The translations under genes and the position numbers were made by a program. A stretch of DNA of 64,000 nucleotides from an uncultured Marvinbryantia sp. (GTDB lineage Bacteria > Bacillota > Clostridia > Lachnospirales > Lachnospiraceae), in assembly GCA_937915375.1 (NCBI GenBank), contig CALDMO010000032.1:1-64000 (forward strand). The letters are read 5' to 3'. Shown in pieces: positions 52,183 through 60,444 of the stretch. Positions within the stretch are counted from its first letter, which is position 1. Each line of letters starts with the position of its first letter. The notes beneath the pieces are model-generated. The model ran no database searches, was not told the origin of the DNA, and saw only the letters and a program-made list of their open reading frames with translations.

Positions 52183-53778
52183 ATGGAAATTCTTGAAATA
52201 CGCATGGATCATTTTGGAAAATTTACAAATCAGAATATGAAGTTTCATCCGGGGGTCAACATTATCTATGGAGAAAATGAAACCGGCAAGAGTACAATGC
52301 GCGCTTTTATCCGTGCTATGCTGTACGGTTTGCCGAGACTGCGGGGGAGGGCAGCGGCAACTGATGAATATATGGTTCGTCAGCCATGGGAAAATGGCAG
52401 TTGGTTTGCCGGAGTCCTGCGTTTTCAAAGCGGTGGGAAAATATTTCGTATTGAGCGTGATTTTTCTTCTGGAGAGAAGGGCGTAAGACTTTACTGTGAA
52501 ACAGATGGAGAGGAACTCAGTCCGCAGCAGGGGGATTTACAGACGCTTTTGGAGGAACTTGACGAGACAGCCTTTGATAATACTGTTTTTTTCGGTGGAA
52601 CATCGGCAAAGACAGGGGGAGAACTTGCCAATGCAGTGCGTAATTATATGTTGAACGCATCCTTCGGCAGCGGACAGAAAGTGGATCTGACACAGGCGAT
52701 AGAAGAACTGCAAGGTGAGCGCAGAAAATTGGAACGCGAAAAAAAGCAGCGCACAGCAGAGAAAGTAGAGCAGATGCAGGAACTTTCCATGAAGTTGGAT
52801 TACGCGCGTCAGGAGATAGAAGAACTAGAGCGGGAAGAACAGAAATGCCGTGAGAAATTAAGTATGCTTACCGGAGATAAGGATGGGCAGGAAGCGGAAG
52901 CGCTGGAAGCTGTGCTGGCTTCGGAGCGGGAAACAGATCGTATGAATGGATGGAAGATCGGCAAAATCATCATGGCTTTTATTGCGGCAGCGGCGCTGAC
53001 GGCGGGGATAGTGCTGACGGAATTACCGGCACGGATCGGCTGTGCGTCGGTGATTTTGTTGGCCTGTGTAGGTGTGATCTTCCTAAATCGTGAGGATCAG
53101 CGGAGAAAAGAAATACTTCGCCGTGAGCAGTCGCTCCGCCGGGAACAAGCGCTGCAGGCTGCCTATGCGAGACAGAGAGAACGTATGAAGCGACAGAGGG
53201 AGGAGGCTCCCAAACGTCAGCGTCTGCAGCTGAATCTGGAGTGGATTTCGGGAACCAGAAAGGAGAAAATTGCTCTGGAGAGAAACTTAAAAGAGGAATA
53301 CGATCAGATGCAGAAAGACAATAGCGCCATAAAAGAGGCGGAGAAAGAACTGTCTGCCATTTCCCTGGCAATCGATACGCTGACAGAGGTCGGTACGGAG
53401 CTTTATCGAGAATATGCGAAAAAACTCAATAGTCGTGTTTCAGAAATTTTAGGCGAGATTACAGGAGGAAAGTACACAGGTGTTTCTCTGGATGAAAATT
53501 TTGAGGTGTGTATTCAGACGCCGAAAAAGCTTCTGTCTATCTGGCAGGTCAGCCGAGGCAGTATGGAGCAGATTTATTTTGCGCTTCGCATGGCCTGCGC
53601 GGATCTGATGATGCCGGATGAAAGGCTTCCGGTAATCTTAGATGACGCATTCCTCACATACGACGATACCCGCCTTGAGCGAGCCTTAAGATGGCTGGCC
53701 AGAAGCGGGCATCAGGTACTTTTATTTACCTGTCATAGACGTGAACAGGAAATTATGCAGAAAATATACAATGAATAA
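52183..53778 (+). CDS. Compact SbcC/YhaN-like AAA ATPase with internal membrane segment
   Basis: A 531-residue ATPase partner of the upstream phosphoesterase. Walker A is GENETGKST (30-38). A first coiled coil (~170-255, many Glu/Lys/Arg/Gln) leads to a hydrophobic stretch ~260-302 that fits two membrane helices, then a second coiled coil (~303-400). The ABC signature lies in VSRGSMEQIYFALRMA and Walker B in LPVILDDAFLTYDD near the C-terminus. YhaN and SbcC are roughly 950-1050 residues, so this is about half size, with the membrane hairpin where the coiled-coil apex would be. Its stop lies one base from the stop of the converging prs. Confidence 0.87.
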   Translation: MEILEIRMDHFGKFTNQNMKFHPGVNIIYGENETGKSTMRAFIRAMLYGLPRLRGRAAATDEYMVRQPWENGSWFAGVLRFQSGGKIFRIERDFSSGEKGVRLYCETDGEELSPQQGDLQTLLEELDETAFDNTVFFGGTSAKTGGELANAVRNYMLNASFGSGQKVDLTQAIEELQGERRKLEREKKQRTAEKVEQMQELSMKLDYARQEIEELEREEQKCREKLSMLTGDKDGQEAEALEAVLASERETDRMNGWKIGKIIMAFIAAAALTAGIVLTELPARIGCASVILLACVGVIFLNREDQRRKEILRREQSLRREQALQAAYARQRERMKRQREEAPKRQRLQLNLEWISGTRKEKIALERNLKEEYDQMQKDNSAIKEAEKELSAISLAIDTLTEVGTELYREYAKKLNSRVSEILGEITGGKYTGVSLDENFEVCIQTPKKLLSIWQVSRGSMEQIYFALRMACADLMMPDERLPVILDDAFLTYDDTRLERALRWLARSGHQVLLFTCHRREQEIMQKIYNE

Positions 53779-53779
53779 A

Positions 53780-54949
53780 TTATTTATTGACGCGTTCCAG
53801 AAAGCTGTTGATACGATCCAGCGGATTGAGCAGAGAGCTGATGGAACCGTCATGATTTAGTGTATCAATGATCAGTGCAAGATATTTGCTCAAATCACAG
53901 CTGGTGTAATAACTCTTGGAAAGCAGTTCCGGACTCTGGTATACCAGGTTGGTAGTCAACAGATAATCAAATACACCATTTTCGTATGCTTTATCGAATT
54001 TCTCCATACCGTTGGTAAAAAGACCAAAGGTAGAGCAGAGGAAAATACGATTTGCTTTCAGCTTTTTCAAGGCGGCAGCTACTTCCAGCATACTGTCACC
54101 GGAAGAAATCATATCGTCCATAATTACCATATCTTTTCCCTCTACATTAGAGCCGAGGAACTCATGTGATACAATCGGGTTGCGGCCGTCAATAATCACG
54201 GAATAATCTCTTCTTTTATAGAACATACCCATATCAAGACTGAGTACGTTTGCCATGTAAACGGCGCGGCTCATACCGCCCTCGTCCGGGCTGATGATCA
54301 TCATGGAATTTTTGTCAATGTGAAGTCCCGGCGCCGCCCGGAACAATCCTTTGATAAACTGATAAATCGGCTGAACAGTTTCAAAGCCGTGCAGCGGAAT
54401 CGCATTTTGTACACGCGGGTCATGTGCGTCAAAGGTGATAATATTGTCAACACCCATGTTTACCAGTTCCTGAAGAGCAAGCGCGCAGTCAAGCGATTCG
54501 CGGCCGCTTCTTTTATGCTGGCGGCTTTCATATAAAAACGGCATGATCACGTTGATACGTTTCGCTTTTCCTTCCGCAGCAGCGATGATACGTTTTAAAT
54601 CCTGGAAATGGTCATCTGGTGACATATGATTTTCTTTGCCGCACAAGGAATAGGTCATGCTGTAATTGCAGACATCGACCAGAATATAGAGATCGTCACC
54701 GCGAACGGAATCCACGATGATACCCTTTGCCTCACCGGAGCCAAAACGCGGCACCTTAGTATTTACCAGATAAGAATCTTTTGCGTATTCTAAAAATGCA
54801 GCGTCAGAGCTGTGTTCCAGGTCACGTTTTTTACGCCAGTCCACCAGAAACTGGTTTACTTTTTCGCCGACAGGGCGAAAGCTGTCCAGCGCGATCAGCG
54901 CCAGCGGTCCTACAGGTAAAGAATCATTGAAATATAAATCGGTATGCAC
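53780..54949 (-). CDS. prs: Ribose-phosphate pyrophosphokinase, long divergent form
   Basis: Makes PRPP from ribose-5-phosphate and ATP for purine, pyrimidine, His and Trp synthesis. 389 residues against ~315 for the common bacterial enzyme; the extra length lies in inserts and at the C-terminus (~330-389). Seen: PFLYESRQHKRSGRES (ATP-binding arginine region), DAHDPRVQNAIPLHGFE, the flexible-loop KRRDYS, and PRPP-binding IMDDMISSGDSM, where the usual form is VDDMIDTAGT. GTG start at 54949 with GGAGG seven bases upstream. Loss of standard residues in the PRPP loop deserves care in assigning kinetics. Confidence 0.88.
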   Translation of the reverse strand: MHTDLYFNDSLPVGPLALIALDSFRPVGEKVNQFLVDWRKKRDLEHSSDAAFLEYAKDSYLVNTKVPRFGSGEAKGIIVDSVRGDDLYILVDVCNYSMTYSLCGKENHMSPDDHFQDLKRIIAAAEGKAKRINVIMPFLYESRQHKRSGRESLDCALALQELVNMGVDNIITFDAHDPRVQNAIPLHGFETVQPIYQFIKGLFRAAPGLHIDKNSMMIISPDEGGMSRAVYMANVLSLDMGMFYKRRDYSVIIDGRNPIVSHEFLGSNVEGKDMVIMDDMISSGDSMLEVAAALKKLKANRIFLCSTFGLFTNGMEKFDKAYENGVFDYLLTTNLVYQSPELLSKSYYTSCDLSKYLALIIDTLNHDGSISSLLNPLDRINSFLERVNK

Positions 54950-55046
54950 GTATCTTCCTCCGTATTCTTAATAAATGTGGTATGTAAAAGTTTTTTGCCA
55001 CCACAAAGATGCAATGTGAAAGGGCAGACAGCCCTTCGTAATGATT

Positions 55047-55074
55047 ATTATAGTATAAATTTTAATTTATGCAA
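55047..55074 (-). promoter_or_regulatory. Promoter of prs with leader hairpin
   Basis: Minus strand TTGCAT (55069-55074), 16-base spacer, TATAAT (55047-55052). The leader then contains the hairpin AAGGGC-TGTCT-GCCCTT (55020-55036). Confidence 0.7.
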
Positions 55075-55080
55075 GCTTAT

Positions 55081-56073
55081 TTAAATTGTTTTGTGTTTGA
55101 GTTTCTTTTGCAGGCGGATATCGCGTCCAAACAGTTTCAGCATTGTGTAGTGATTGGAGATCCGTGAAAAGATTCGTTCGGAATAGGTGTCGGCAAAGGA
55201 TTTCAGCGACAGATTGGTTGAAATGATGGTCGCTTTTCCGCGGCTCAGCCGATGATTGATACACAGAAATAGTTCTGAATTAACAAAAGTGTTTGTCAGT
55301 TCTGTTCCGAGATCGTCAATGATCAGCAGATCACAGTCATAAATACAGTCGGTATGATCTTCTATTTCGCCCGGACGGGAAAAACGTTTTTGAGCGAAAG
55401 CTTCGAAAAGCTCTTGCGCGGAAAAATAGACGACTGAGTGTGTGGAATCCAGAAGTTCCTTTGCGATGCAGTGGGAGAGGAAGGTTTTTCCGACTCCCGT
55501 ATCACCGTAGAAAAACAGATTTCCCGGTGTTTCATCAAACTCATCTACAAATTTACGGCAGGTTTCTACAACCCGGCGGATGCGTGACAGGGAAGAAACA
55601 CCGCTCTGCGGATCGAGGATCTCGTCTGAATAATAATCATAGGAAAAGGTATCAAAGTTTTCCAGTTCGAGAATGTCTGCCAGATTGGACTGCGTATATA
55701 AAAGATCGATTTCTGCCCGGCGGAAACAGTGGCACTTGCGGTTGGTGATATAACCGGTATCTTGGCAGTCCGGGCAATCGTAGGTCATTTCCAGATAATC
55801 TGCCGGATAGCCGCCGCGTATCAAAACCTCACTGCGTTCTTTGGCGAGCGCGGCGATTTCTTTTTTTAAGCCGGCAAGCGCCCCGGCATCTCCCGAGAGT
55901 ATGCGTCGTCCGCAGGCAACGCTTGTCGAGGCAATCGCGTCATCAATTTCCCTGATGCGGGGAAGCGCTTCGCGTACCTCATGCATATGTTCCTCAAGGA
56001 CATGCCGATGCTTATTCTGACGGCGGGAATAGTCCCGCATAATAGAATCATATTGTGAATTATTCAGTGCCAC
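55081..56073 (-). CDS. dnaI: Primosomal ATPase DnaI (DnaC-like helicase loader)
   Basis: AAA+ helicase loader, 330 residues. The N-terminal part (~1-135) contains a zinc motif C100-x2-C103-x10-C114-x-C116 (YDCPDCQDTGYITNRKCHCF), as in Firmicute DnaI. Walker A is GDTGVGKT (190-197), Walker B LLIIDDLGTE, sensor region ISTNLSL. Acts with DnaD and the replicative helicase at origins and restart sites. GTG start at 56073 follows AAAGGAATATC. It lies 11 bases after dnaD in one operon. Confidence 0.92.
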   Translation of the reverse strand: MALNNSQYDSIMRDYSRRQNKHRHVLEEHMHEVREALPRIREIDDAIASTSVACGRRILSGDAGALAGLKKEIAALAKERSEVLIRGGYPADYLEMTYDCPDCQDTGYITNRKCHCFRRAEIDLLYTQSNLADILELENFDTFSYDYYSDEILDPQSGVSSLSRIRRVVETCRKFVDEFDETPGNLFFYGDTGVGKTFLSHCIAKELLDSTHSVVYFSAQELFEAFAQKRFSRPGEIEDHTDCIYDCDLLIIDDLGTELTNTFVNSELFLCINHRLSRGKATIISTNLSLKSFADTYSERIFSRISNHYTMLKLFGRDIRLQKKLKHKTI

Positions 56074-56084
56074 GATATTCCTTT

Positions 56085-57158
56085 CTAGCAGTCAAGAAGC
56101 TGCTGTTCCAACTTATCATAGTCGTAATCTCGCTGTGGGAAATTATTGAAACGGTTTCCGGCAGCGGCCGTTTGCGGCGCTGCTTTGGCGGTACGGCGGG
56201 GATGCTTGGCCTGGTCAAGCGGTTCCAGATCGCAGAGTTTTTTTACACCTTTTTCTTTCCAGTTCTCTAAAATACGATCGGTATAGGCGAAACTTGGCTT
56301 ATGCGTGCTGTTGATCGTGCGGCGGCAGGCTTCGAGTACGAGTTCTTTGGAGAAGCCCATGCTGCCGAACCAGCGCGACATAAATTCAATCTCAGACTGT
56401 GCCGGGCCGCGGTCTTTGATGCCGAACGCGCCGAGGATCGCGTAATAGTCCTTGCTGTAGAGATTGGTATCCTTTTTTGCTTCTTCCACAGAGGAGATAT
56501 GTTTGGAGGCCCATTCCAAAGCCACGGTGCGCATATAGTGAATGCTGCGCTTTCCTTTAGAGACACAATATTCCACCAGATATTCGATCAGATCTGCGGA
56601 GAAATGCAGTTCATCATAAAAATAGAGAATATGATTTACTTCTGTGCTGCTAAGCTGCTTTCCAAGATACTGTTCCGCAACCCAGAGAAGCTGTTTGATC
56701 TCTTCATTTTGGGCCAGTTCTTTTTTTCGGCTGGCGGAAACGGTCATCTGTATCGATGTTTGTTCCGGCAGCGGTTCCTCGGCAGCGGCAGTTTCTGCTT
56801 CCGGAACAGAAACGGTGTTTACCGGCAGTGGTTCCGGATGTTTTTCAGGATGGCTTGTCTGCGGCGCCTGTATTGGTCCATCCGTTAGGATGAGATCGGT
56901 CAGTAAACCCTGTGTATCGTAGGAAAGCTGCAGAAGACCGCATTTTTCCCAGTAGGAGAGCGCGCGTCTGACATCGTTTTCCGTGTAGTTAAAGGCATCC
57001 GCGATCGAGGAGAGTGAGAGTTCACGCTCAGCAGCGGAGGCGCGCAGCAGATACAAATATATTTTTACAAATTCGCCGTTTGCGGCAATCATATATTCAT
57101 CAAAAAAACGGTTTTGCACCAGAGTAAAATCACCGGCGCTGTATTTATGTAAGATCAA
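56085..57158 (-). CDS. dnaD: DnaD-domain replication initiation protein
   Basis: Firmicute primosome protein of about 357 residues. An N-terminal winged helix (~15-90, LVQNRFFDEYMIAANGEFVKIYLYLL, ENDVRRALSYWEKCGLL), a Pro/Glu-rich linker (~100-165), a first DnaD_DnaB domain (LLWVAEQYLGKQLSSTEVNHIL..., ~180-250) and a second DnaD-like domain (~265-330) with ENWKEKGVK are visible; two C-terminal domains make it longer than B. subtilis DnaD. An ATG at 57182 has no ribosome site; TTG at 57158 has CAGGTGA just upstream and is preferred with moderate confidence. The promoter region carries a DnaA-box cluster. Confidence 0.9.
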   Translation of the reverse strand: MILHKYSAGDFTLVQNRFFDEYMIAANGEFVKIYLYLLRASAAERELSLSSIADAFNYTENDVRRALSYWEKCGLLQLSYDTQGLLTDLILTDGPIQAPQTSHPEKHPEPLPVNTVSVPEAETAAAEEPLPEQTSIQMTVSASRKKELAQNEEIKQLLWVAEQYLGKQLSSTEVNHILYFYDELHFSADLIEYLVEYCVSKGKRSIHYMRTVALEWASKHISSVEEAKKDTNLYSKDYYAILGAFGIKDRGPAQSEIEFMSRWFGSMGFSKELVLEACRRTINSTHKPSFAYTDRILENWKEKGVKKLCDLEPLDQAKHPRRTAKAAPQTAAAGNRFNNFPQRDYDYDKLEQQLLDC

Positions 57159-57182
57159 GATATTCACCTGCCATATTTTCAT

Positions 57183-57461
57183 AGAAGTTTCAGTTATAGT
57201 ATAACAATAACATAGTTTGTGGAAAATGGGAACAGATACTTATACCGCGAAAAGTTGTCGACATTTCATGTGGATAATGTGGATAATGTGGGTAAGTGAA
57301 TAGTGACAATTATTGTCAAACGTAAAAATGCAGGAAATAAGCGGTTTTTGTCGAAAAATATAAGTTTGCATTTACAAAGTTATGTCTACAAGACTGTGCA
57401 CAAAAAAATCCACACGTTTATTAGCTGAGAATGTGCATAAACGTGTGGATAATGTGGATAT
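57183..57461 (-). promoter_or_regulatory. DnaA-box cluster upstream of dnaD-dnaI
   Basis: TGTGGATAA (complement of TTATCCACA) occurs at 57269-57277 and 57278-57286, followed without a gap by TGTGGGTAA at 57287-57295. Another TGTGGATAA is at 57444-57452 with TGTGGATAT directly next at 57453-57461. TGTGGAAAA at 57219-57227 is one change off and lies near the putative -10 (AGTATA at 57198-57203, minus-strand TATACT). Between the groups is an AT-rich stretch and a 15-base dyad TGACAATTATTGTCA (57304-57318). Confidence 0.8.
57401..57450 (-). terminator. Terminator of murC
   Basis: On the minus strand ATCCACACGTTTAT (57437-57450) and ATAAACGTGTGGAT (57408-57421) form a perfect 14-bp stem, followed by a T-run (57402-57408 complement). 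One DnaA box is embedded in the stem. Confidence 0.85.
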
Positions 57462-58841
57462 CTATTTGCCAAGTAACTTTTCGCCGATTTTTACTACATC
57501 TCCTGCCCCCATAGTTATCAACAAATCGCCTTGTGTACAATTTTCCAGAAGAAAATTTTCGATTTCATCAAAGGAGGGGAAATAATGCGCGCTGGTGCCG
57601 TGCGCTGCAACTTTTTCCAGCAGATCCCGGGAACTTACACCGAGCGTATCCGTTTCGCGCGCAGCGTAAATATCAGCCAGCACCACCTCGTCAGCCAGAG
57701 AGAGCGCTTCTGCGAAATCGTCCATCAGCGCTTTGGTGCGGGTATAGGTGTGCGGCTGGAATACGCACCATACCGTTTTGTGCGCGCGCTGTTTTGCCGC
57801 CTGCAGAGTTGCCTTAATTTCTGTAGGATGATGCGCGTAATCGTCAACGATGGTTACGCCGCCGATTTCGCCTTTGAACTGGAAGCGGCGGTCAGTTCCG
57901 GTGAAGGAATAAATACCGTCCTGCAGGGTATCGGTGGAAATGCCGAGCTGATCGCCGACCGCAAGCGCTGCGATGGCATTTAAGGCATTGTGGATACCGG
58001 GTACCTGCAGATGGAATTGTCCAAGTTCTTTTCCGCCTTTTAATAAAGTAAAGGAAGCACAGCCGGATTCATTATAGGAAATATCTGTCGCGGCATAATC
58101 GGAAGCGGCGCTGCTTCCATAATAAAGAACACGGCAGGGCAGATCTTTGGTGAGTTCTTCCACCTGAGGGATATCACTGCTGATAATCAGCGTACCGTCT
58201 GCCGGAAGTTTTTCGGCAAAAAGACGGAAAGAATGGCGGATATCATCAAGATCTTTAAAGAAATCCAGATGATCGGCATCAATATTTAAGATCACACTGA
58301 TTTTCGGGAAGAAATCAAGAAAGCTGTTGGTATATTCACAGGCTTCTGTCAGGAAAATATCTCCGCCGCCGACACGGATGTTTCCGTGAATTGCCGGAAG
58401 GATACCGCCGACAGAGATTGTCGGGTCGCTTTCGGCTGCAAGCAGGATGTGCGTCAGCATGGAGGTCGTTGTCGTCTTTCCGTGCGTACCGGCAATAGCG
58501 ATCGGCATCGGATAATTTGTCATCAACTGTCCGAGCAGTTCTGCTCTGGTGAGCATCGGCAGATTTCTGGCAGCAGCCTCTGCGTATTCCGGGTTATCAG
58601 GATGGATAGCGGCAGTATAAACAATCAGATCAATATCGTCTGTTAAGTTAGAAGCGCGCTGTCCGTAATAAACGTTCACTCCATTTTTTTCTAACCAATG
58701 TGTCAGCTCGGTTTCGCTGCGGTCAGAGCCGGAAACCGTAAATCCGCGGTCTGCCAGAACAGCAGCCAGTCCGCTCATGCTGATACCGCCGATACCGATA
58801 AAATAAACATGGATCGGATGTTTAAAATCTATTTTGTACAT
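57462..58841 (-). CDS. murC: UDP-N-acetylmuramate--L-alanine ligase
   Basis: First amino-acid ligase of peptidoglycan synthesis, 459 residues. N-terminal UDP-sugar domain with FIGIGGISMSG (14-24), P-loop AGTHGKTTT (~117-125), EACEYTNSFLDFFP and DADHLDFF for metal/ATP, and the C-terminal DDYAHHPTEI motif, specific to MurC. ATG 58841 follows GAGGAGATTT; an earlier ATG at 58871 lacks a site. Stands alone between two terminator/promoter regions. Confidence 0.95.
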   Translation of the reverse strand: MYKIDFKHPIHVYFIGIGGISMSGLAAVLADRGFTVSGSDRSETELTHWLEKNGVNVYYGQRASNLTDDIDLIVYTAAIHPDNPEYAEAAARNLPMLTRAELLGQLMTNYPMPIAIAGTHGKTTTTSMLTHILLAAESDPTISVGGILPAIHGNIRVGGGDIFLTEACEYTNSFLDFFPKISVILNIDADHLDFFKDLDDIRHSFRLFAEKLPADGTLIISSDIPQVEELTKDLPCRVLYYGSSAASDYAATDISYNESGCASFTLLKGGKELGQFHLQVPGIHNALNAIAALAVGDQLGISTDTLQDGIYSFTGTDRRFQFKGEIGGVTIVDDYAHHPTEIKATLQAAKQRAHKTVWCVFQPHTYTRTKALMDDFAEALSLADEVVLADIYAARETDTLGVSSRDLLEKVAAHGTSAHYFPSFDEIENFLLENCTQGDLLITMGAGDVVKIGEKLLGK

Positions 58842-59169
58842 AGTAAGAAATCTCCTCTTCGTAAATATCATTTATGGATGATTATGAACAGCAGCATTTG
58901 CTGTCACTTACATCATACCGCAAAATAGAAAAAAAGAAAAGAAAAAAACCATTCTAAAAGACGCGTTTTTCGTGTCAAAAACTGGAGAATAAATATTGAT
59001 ACTGTCAAAAAAACAGGAAAAAAATCATTATATTTCACAAAAAGTCGTTCTAAAATAAATATTTTTTGTAAAAAGCGTTCACTATTTTGGAAAGCTGTGT
59101 TATAATGATGCTATTACAGTAACACTGTAAACAGGTGACAAAATCAGACTAACAGCAAGAGGTGATAAT
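58842..59169 (+). promoter_or_regulatory. murC-glgC intergenic region: glgC promoter and operator-like dyad
   Basis: No gene in this 328-base AT-rich gap. The glgC promoter is TTCACT (59078-59083), 17-base spacer, TATAAT (59101-59106). The perfect dyad TTACAG-TAACA-CTGTAA at 59114-59130 lies at the expected transcription start, a typical repressor site. The CAG-N5-CTG core is shared with the sugar-regulon operators at 9741 and 14487. The leftward murC promoter was not clearly identified. Confidence 0.75.
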
Positions 59170-60444
59170 GTGATTCGTAAAGAAATGATCGCGATGTTGC
59201 TGGCAGGCGGTCAGGGAAGTCGGCTCGGTGTACTGACCTCCAGAGTAGCAAAGCCCGCAGTCGCCTTCGGCGGAAAGTATCGGATTATTGATTTTCCGCT
59301 CAGCAACTGCATTAATTCCGGCGTAGATACGGTTGGCGTACTTACCCAGTACCAGCCGCTGCGTCTTAACACACATATCGGAATCGGTATTCCGTGGGAT
59401 CTTGACCGCAATGTCGGCGGTGTGAGCATTCTTCCGCCGTATGAAAAGAGCACGGATACGGAGTGGTATACAGGTACGGCCAATGCCATTTATCAGAATC
59501 TGATGTATATGGAAATGTTTAATCCAGAGTATGTCCTGATTCTGGGAGGAGACCATATCTACAAGATGGATTATGAAGTGATGCTTGATTTTCATAAGGC
59601 AAGCGGCGCTGCTGTCAGTATTGCGGTGATGCCGGTGCCATGGGAAGAGGCCAGTCGCTTTGGTGTGGTTGTTACAGACGATACAAGCCGCATCACAGAG
59701 TTTCAGGAGAAACCTAAAGAGCCAAAGAGCAATCTGGCGTCTATGGGGATTTACATATTTACATGGAAGGTACTGCGCGAAGCGCTGATTGCCAACGCCA
59801 GTGTGCCGGGCTGTGATTTCGGAAAGCATATTATTCCGTACTGCCATGAAAAAGGAGATAAGCTAGTTGCTTATGAATACAATGGCTATTGGAAGGATGT
59901 CGGTACTTTAAGTTCCTACTGGGAGGCCAATATGGAGCTGATCGACATTATTCCGGAATTTAATCTTTATGAGGAATTTTGGAAAATCTATACTTCCGGC
60001 GATATTATTCCGCCGCAATATATTTCCGCAGATGCGGTCGTGGAGCGCAGTATTATCGGTGACGGTACGGAAATTTACGGTGAAGTGAAAAATTCCGTGA
60101 TCGGCGCGGGCGTGACGATCGGAAAAGGCGCGGTTGTGCGTGATTCTATTATTATGAAGGGAACGGAGATCGGCGAAAACGCTGTGATCGATCGGGCGAT
60201 TATTGCTGAAAAAGTGACAGTCGGCAATGGTGTGCAGATGGGTGTTGGAGAAGAGGTGCCGAACCGTTTCAAGCCGGATGTATATGCAGGCGGTCTTGTA
60301 ACCATCGGGGAAGACAGTGTGATCCCGGACGGTGTCATAATAGGAAAGAATACGGCGATTGCCGGTATTACAAGCGCGGAAGATTATCCGGACGGCATTC
60401 TTGCGAGCGGCGAATCTGTGATTAAGGATGGTGATCAGGCATGA
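59170..60444 (+). CDS. glgC: Glucose-1-phosphate adenylyltransferase
   Basis: Makes ADP-glucose for glycogen. 424 residues: nucleotidyltransferase domain (~1-260) with AGGQGSRLG (12-20), AKPAVAFGGKYRIIDF, GDHIYKMDY, EFQEKP, and GYWKDVGT, then a left-handed beta-helix of hexapeptide repeats (~290-400). The Lys/Arg and Gly-rich residues needed for catalysis are present, in contrast to GlgD. GTG start with GAGGTGAT six bases upstream. Overlaps glgD by 4 bases. Glycogen synthase and branching enzyme genes are not in the window. Confidence 0.95.
   Translation: MIRKEMIAMLLAGGQGSRLGVLTSRVAKPAVAFGGKYRIIDFPLSNCINSGVDTVGVLTQYQPLRLNTHIGIGIPWDLDRNVGGVSILPPYEKSTDTEWYTGTANAIYQNLMYMEMFNPEYVLILGGDHIYKMDYEVMLDFHKASGAAVSIAVMPVPWEEASRFGVVVTDDTSRITEFQEKPKEPKSNLASMGIYIFTWKVLREALIANASVPGCDFGKHIIPYCHEKGDKLVAYEYNGYWKDVGTLSSYWEANMELIDIIPEFNLYEEFWKIYTSGDIIPPQYISADAVVERSIIGDGTEIYGEVKNSVIGAGVTIGKGAVVRDSIIMKGTEIGENAVIDRAIIAEKVTVGNGVQMGVGEEVPNRFKPDVYAGGLVTIGEDSVIPDGVIIGKNTAIAGITSAEDYPDGILASGESVIKDGDQA

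Noticed and set aside
57183..57461. Calling the DnaA-box cluster the chromosomal origin
   Set aside because: dnaA, dnaN, rpmH and recF are not nearby; the cluster alone is not enough. Kept as a regulatory finding.
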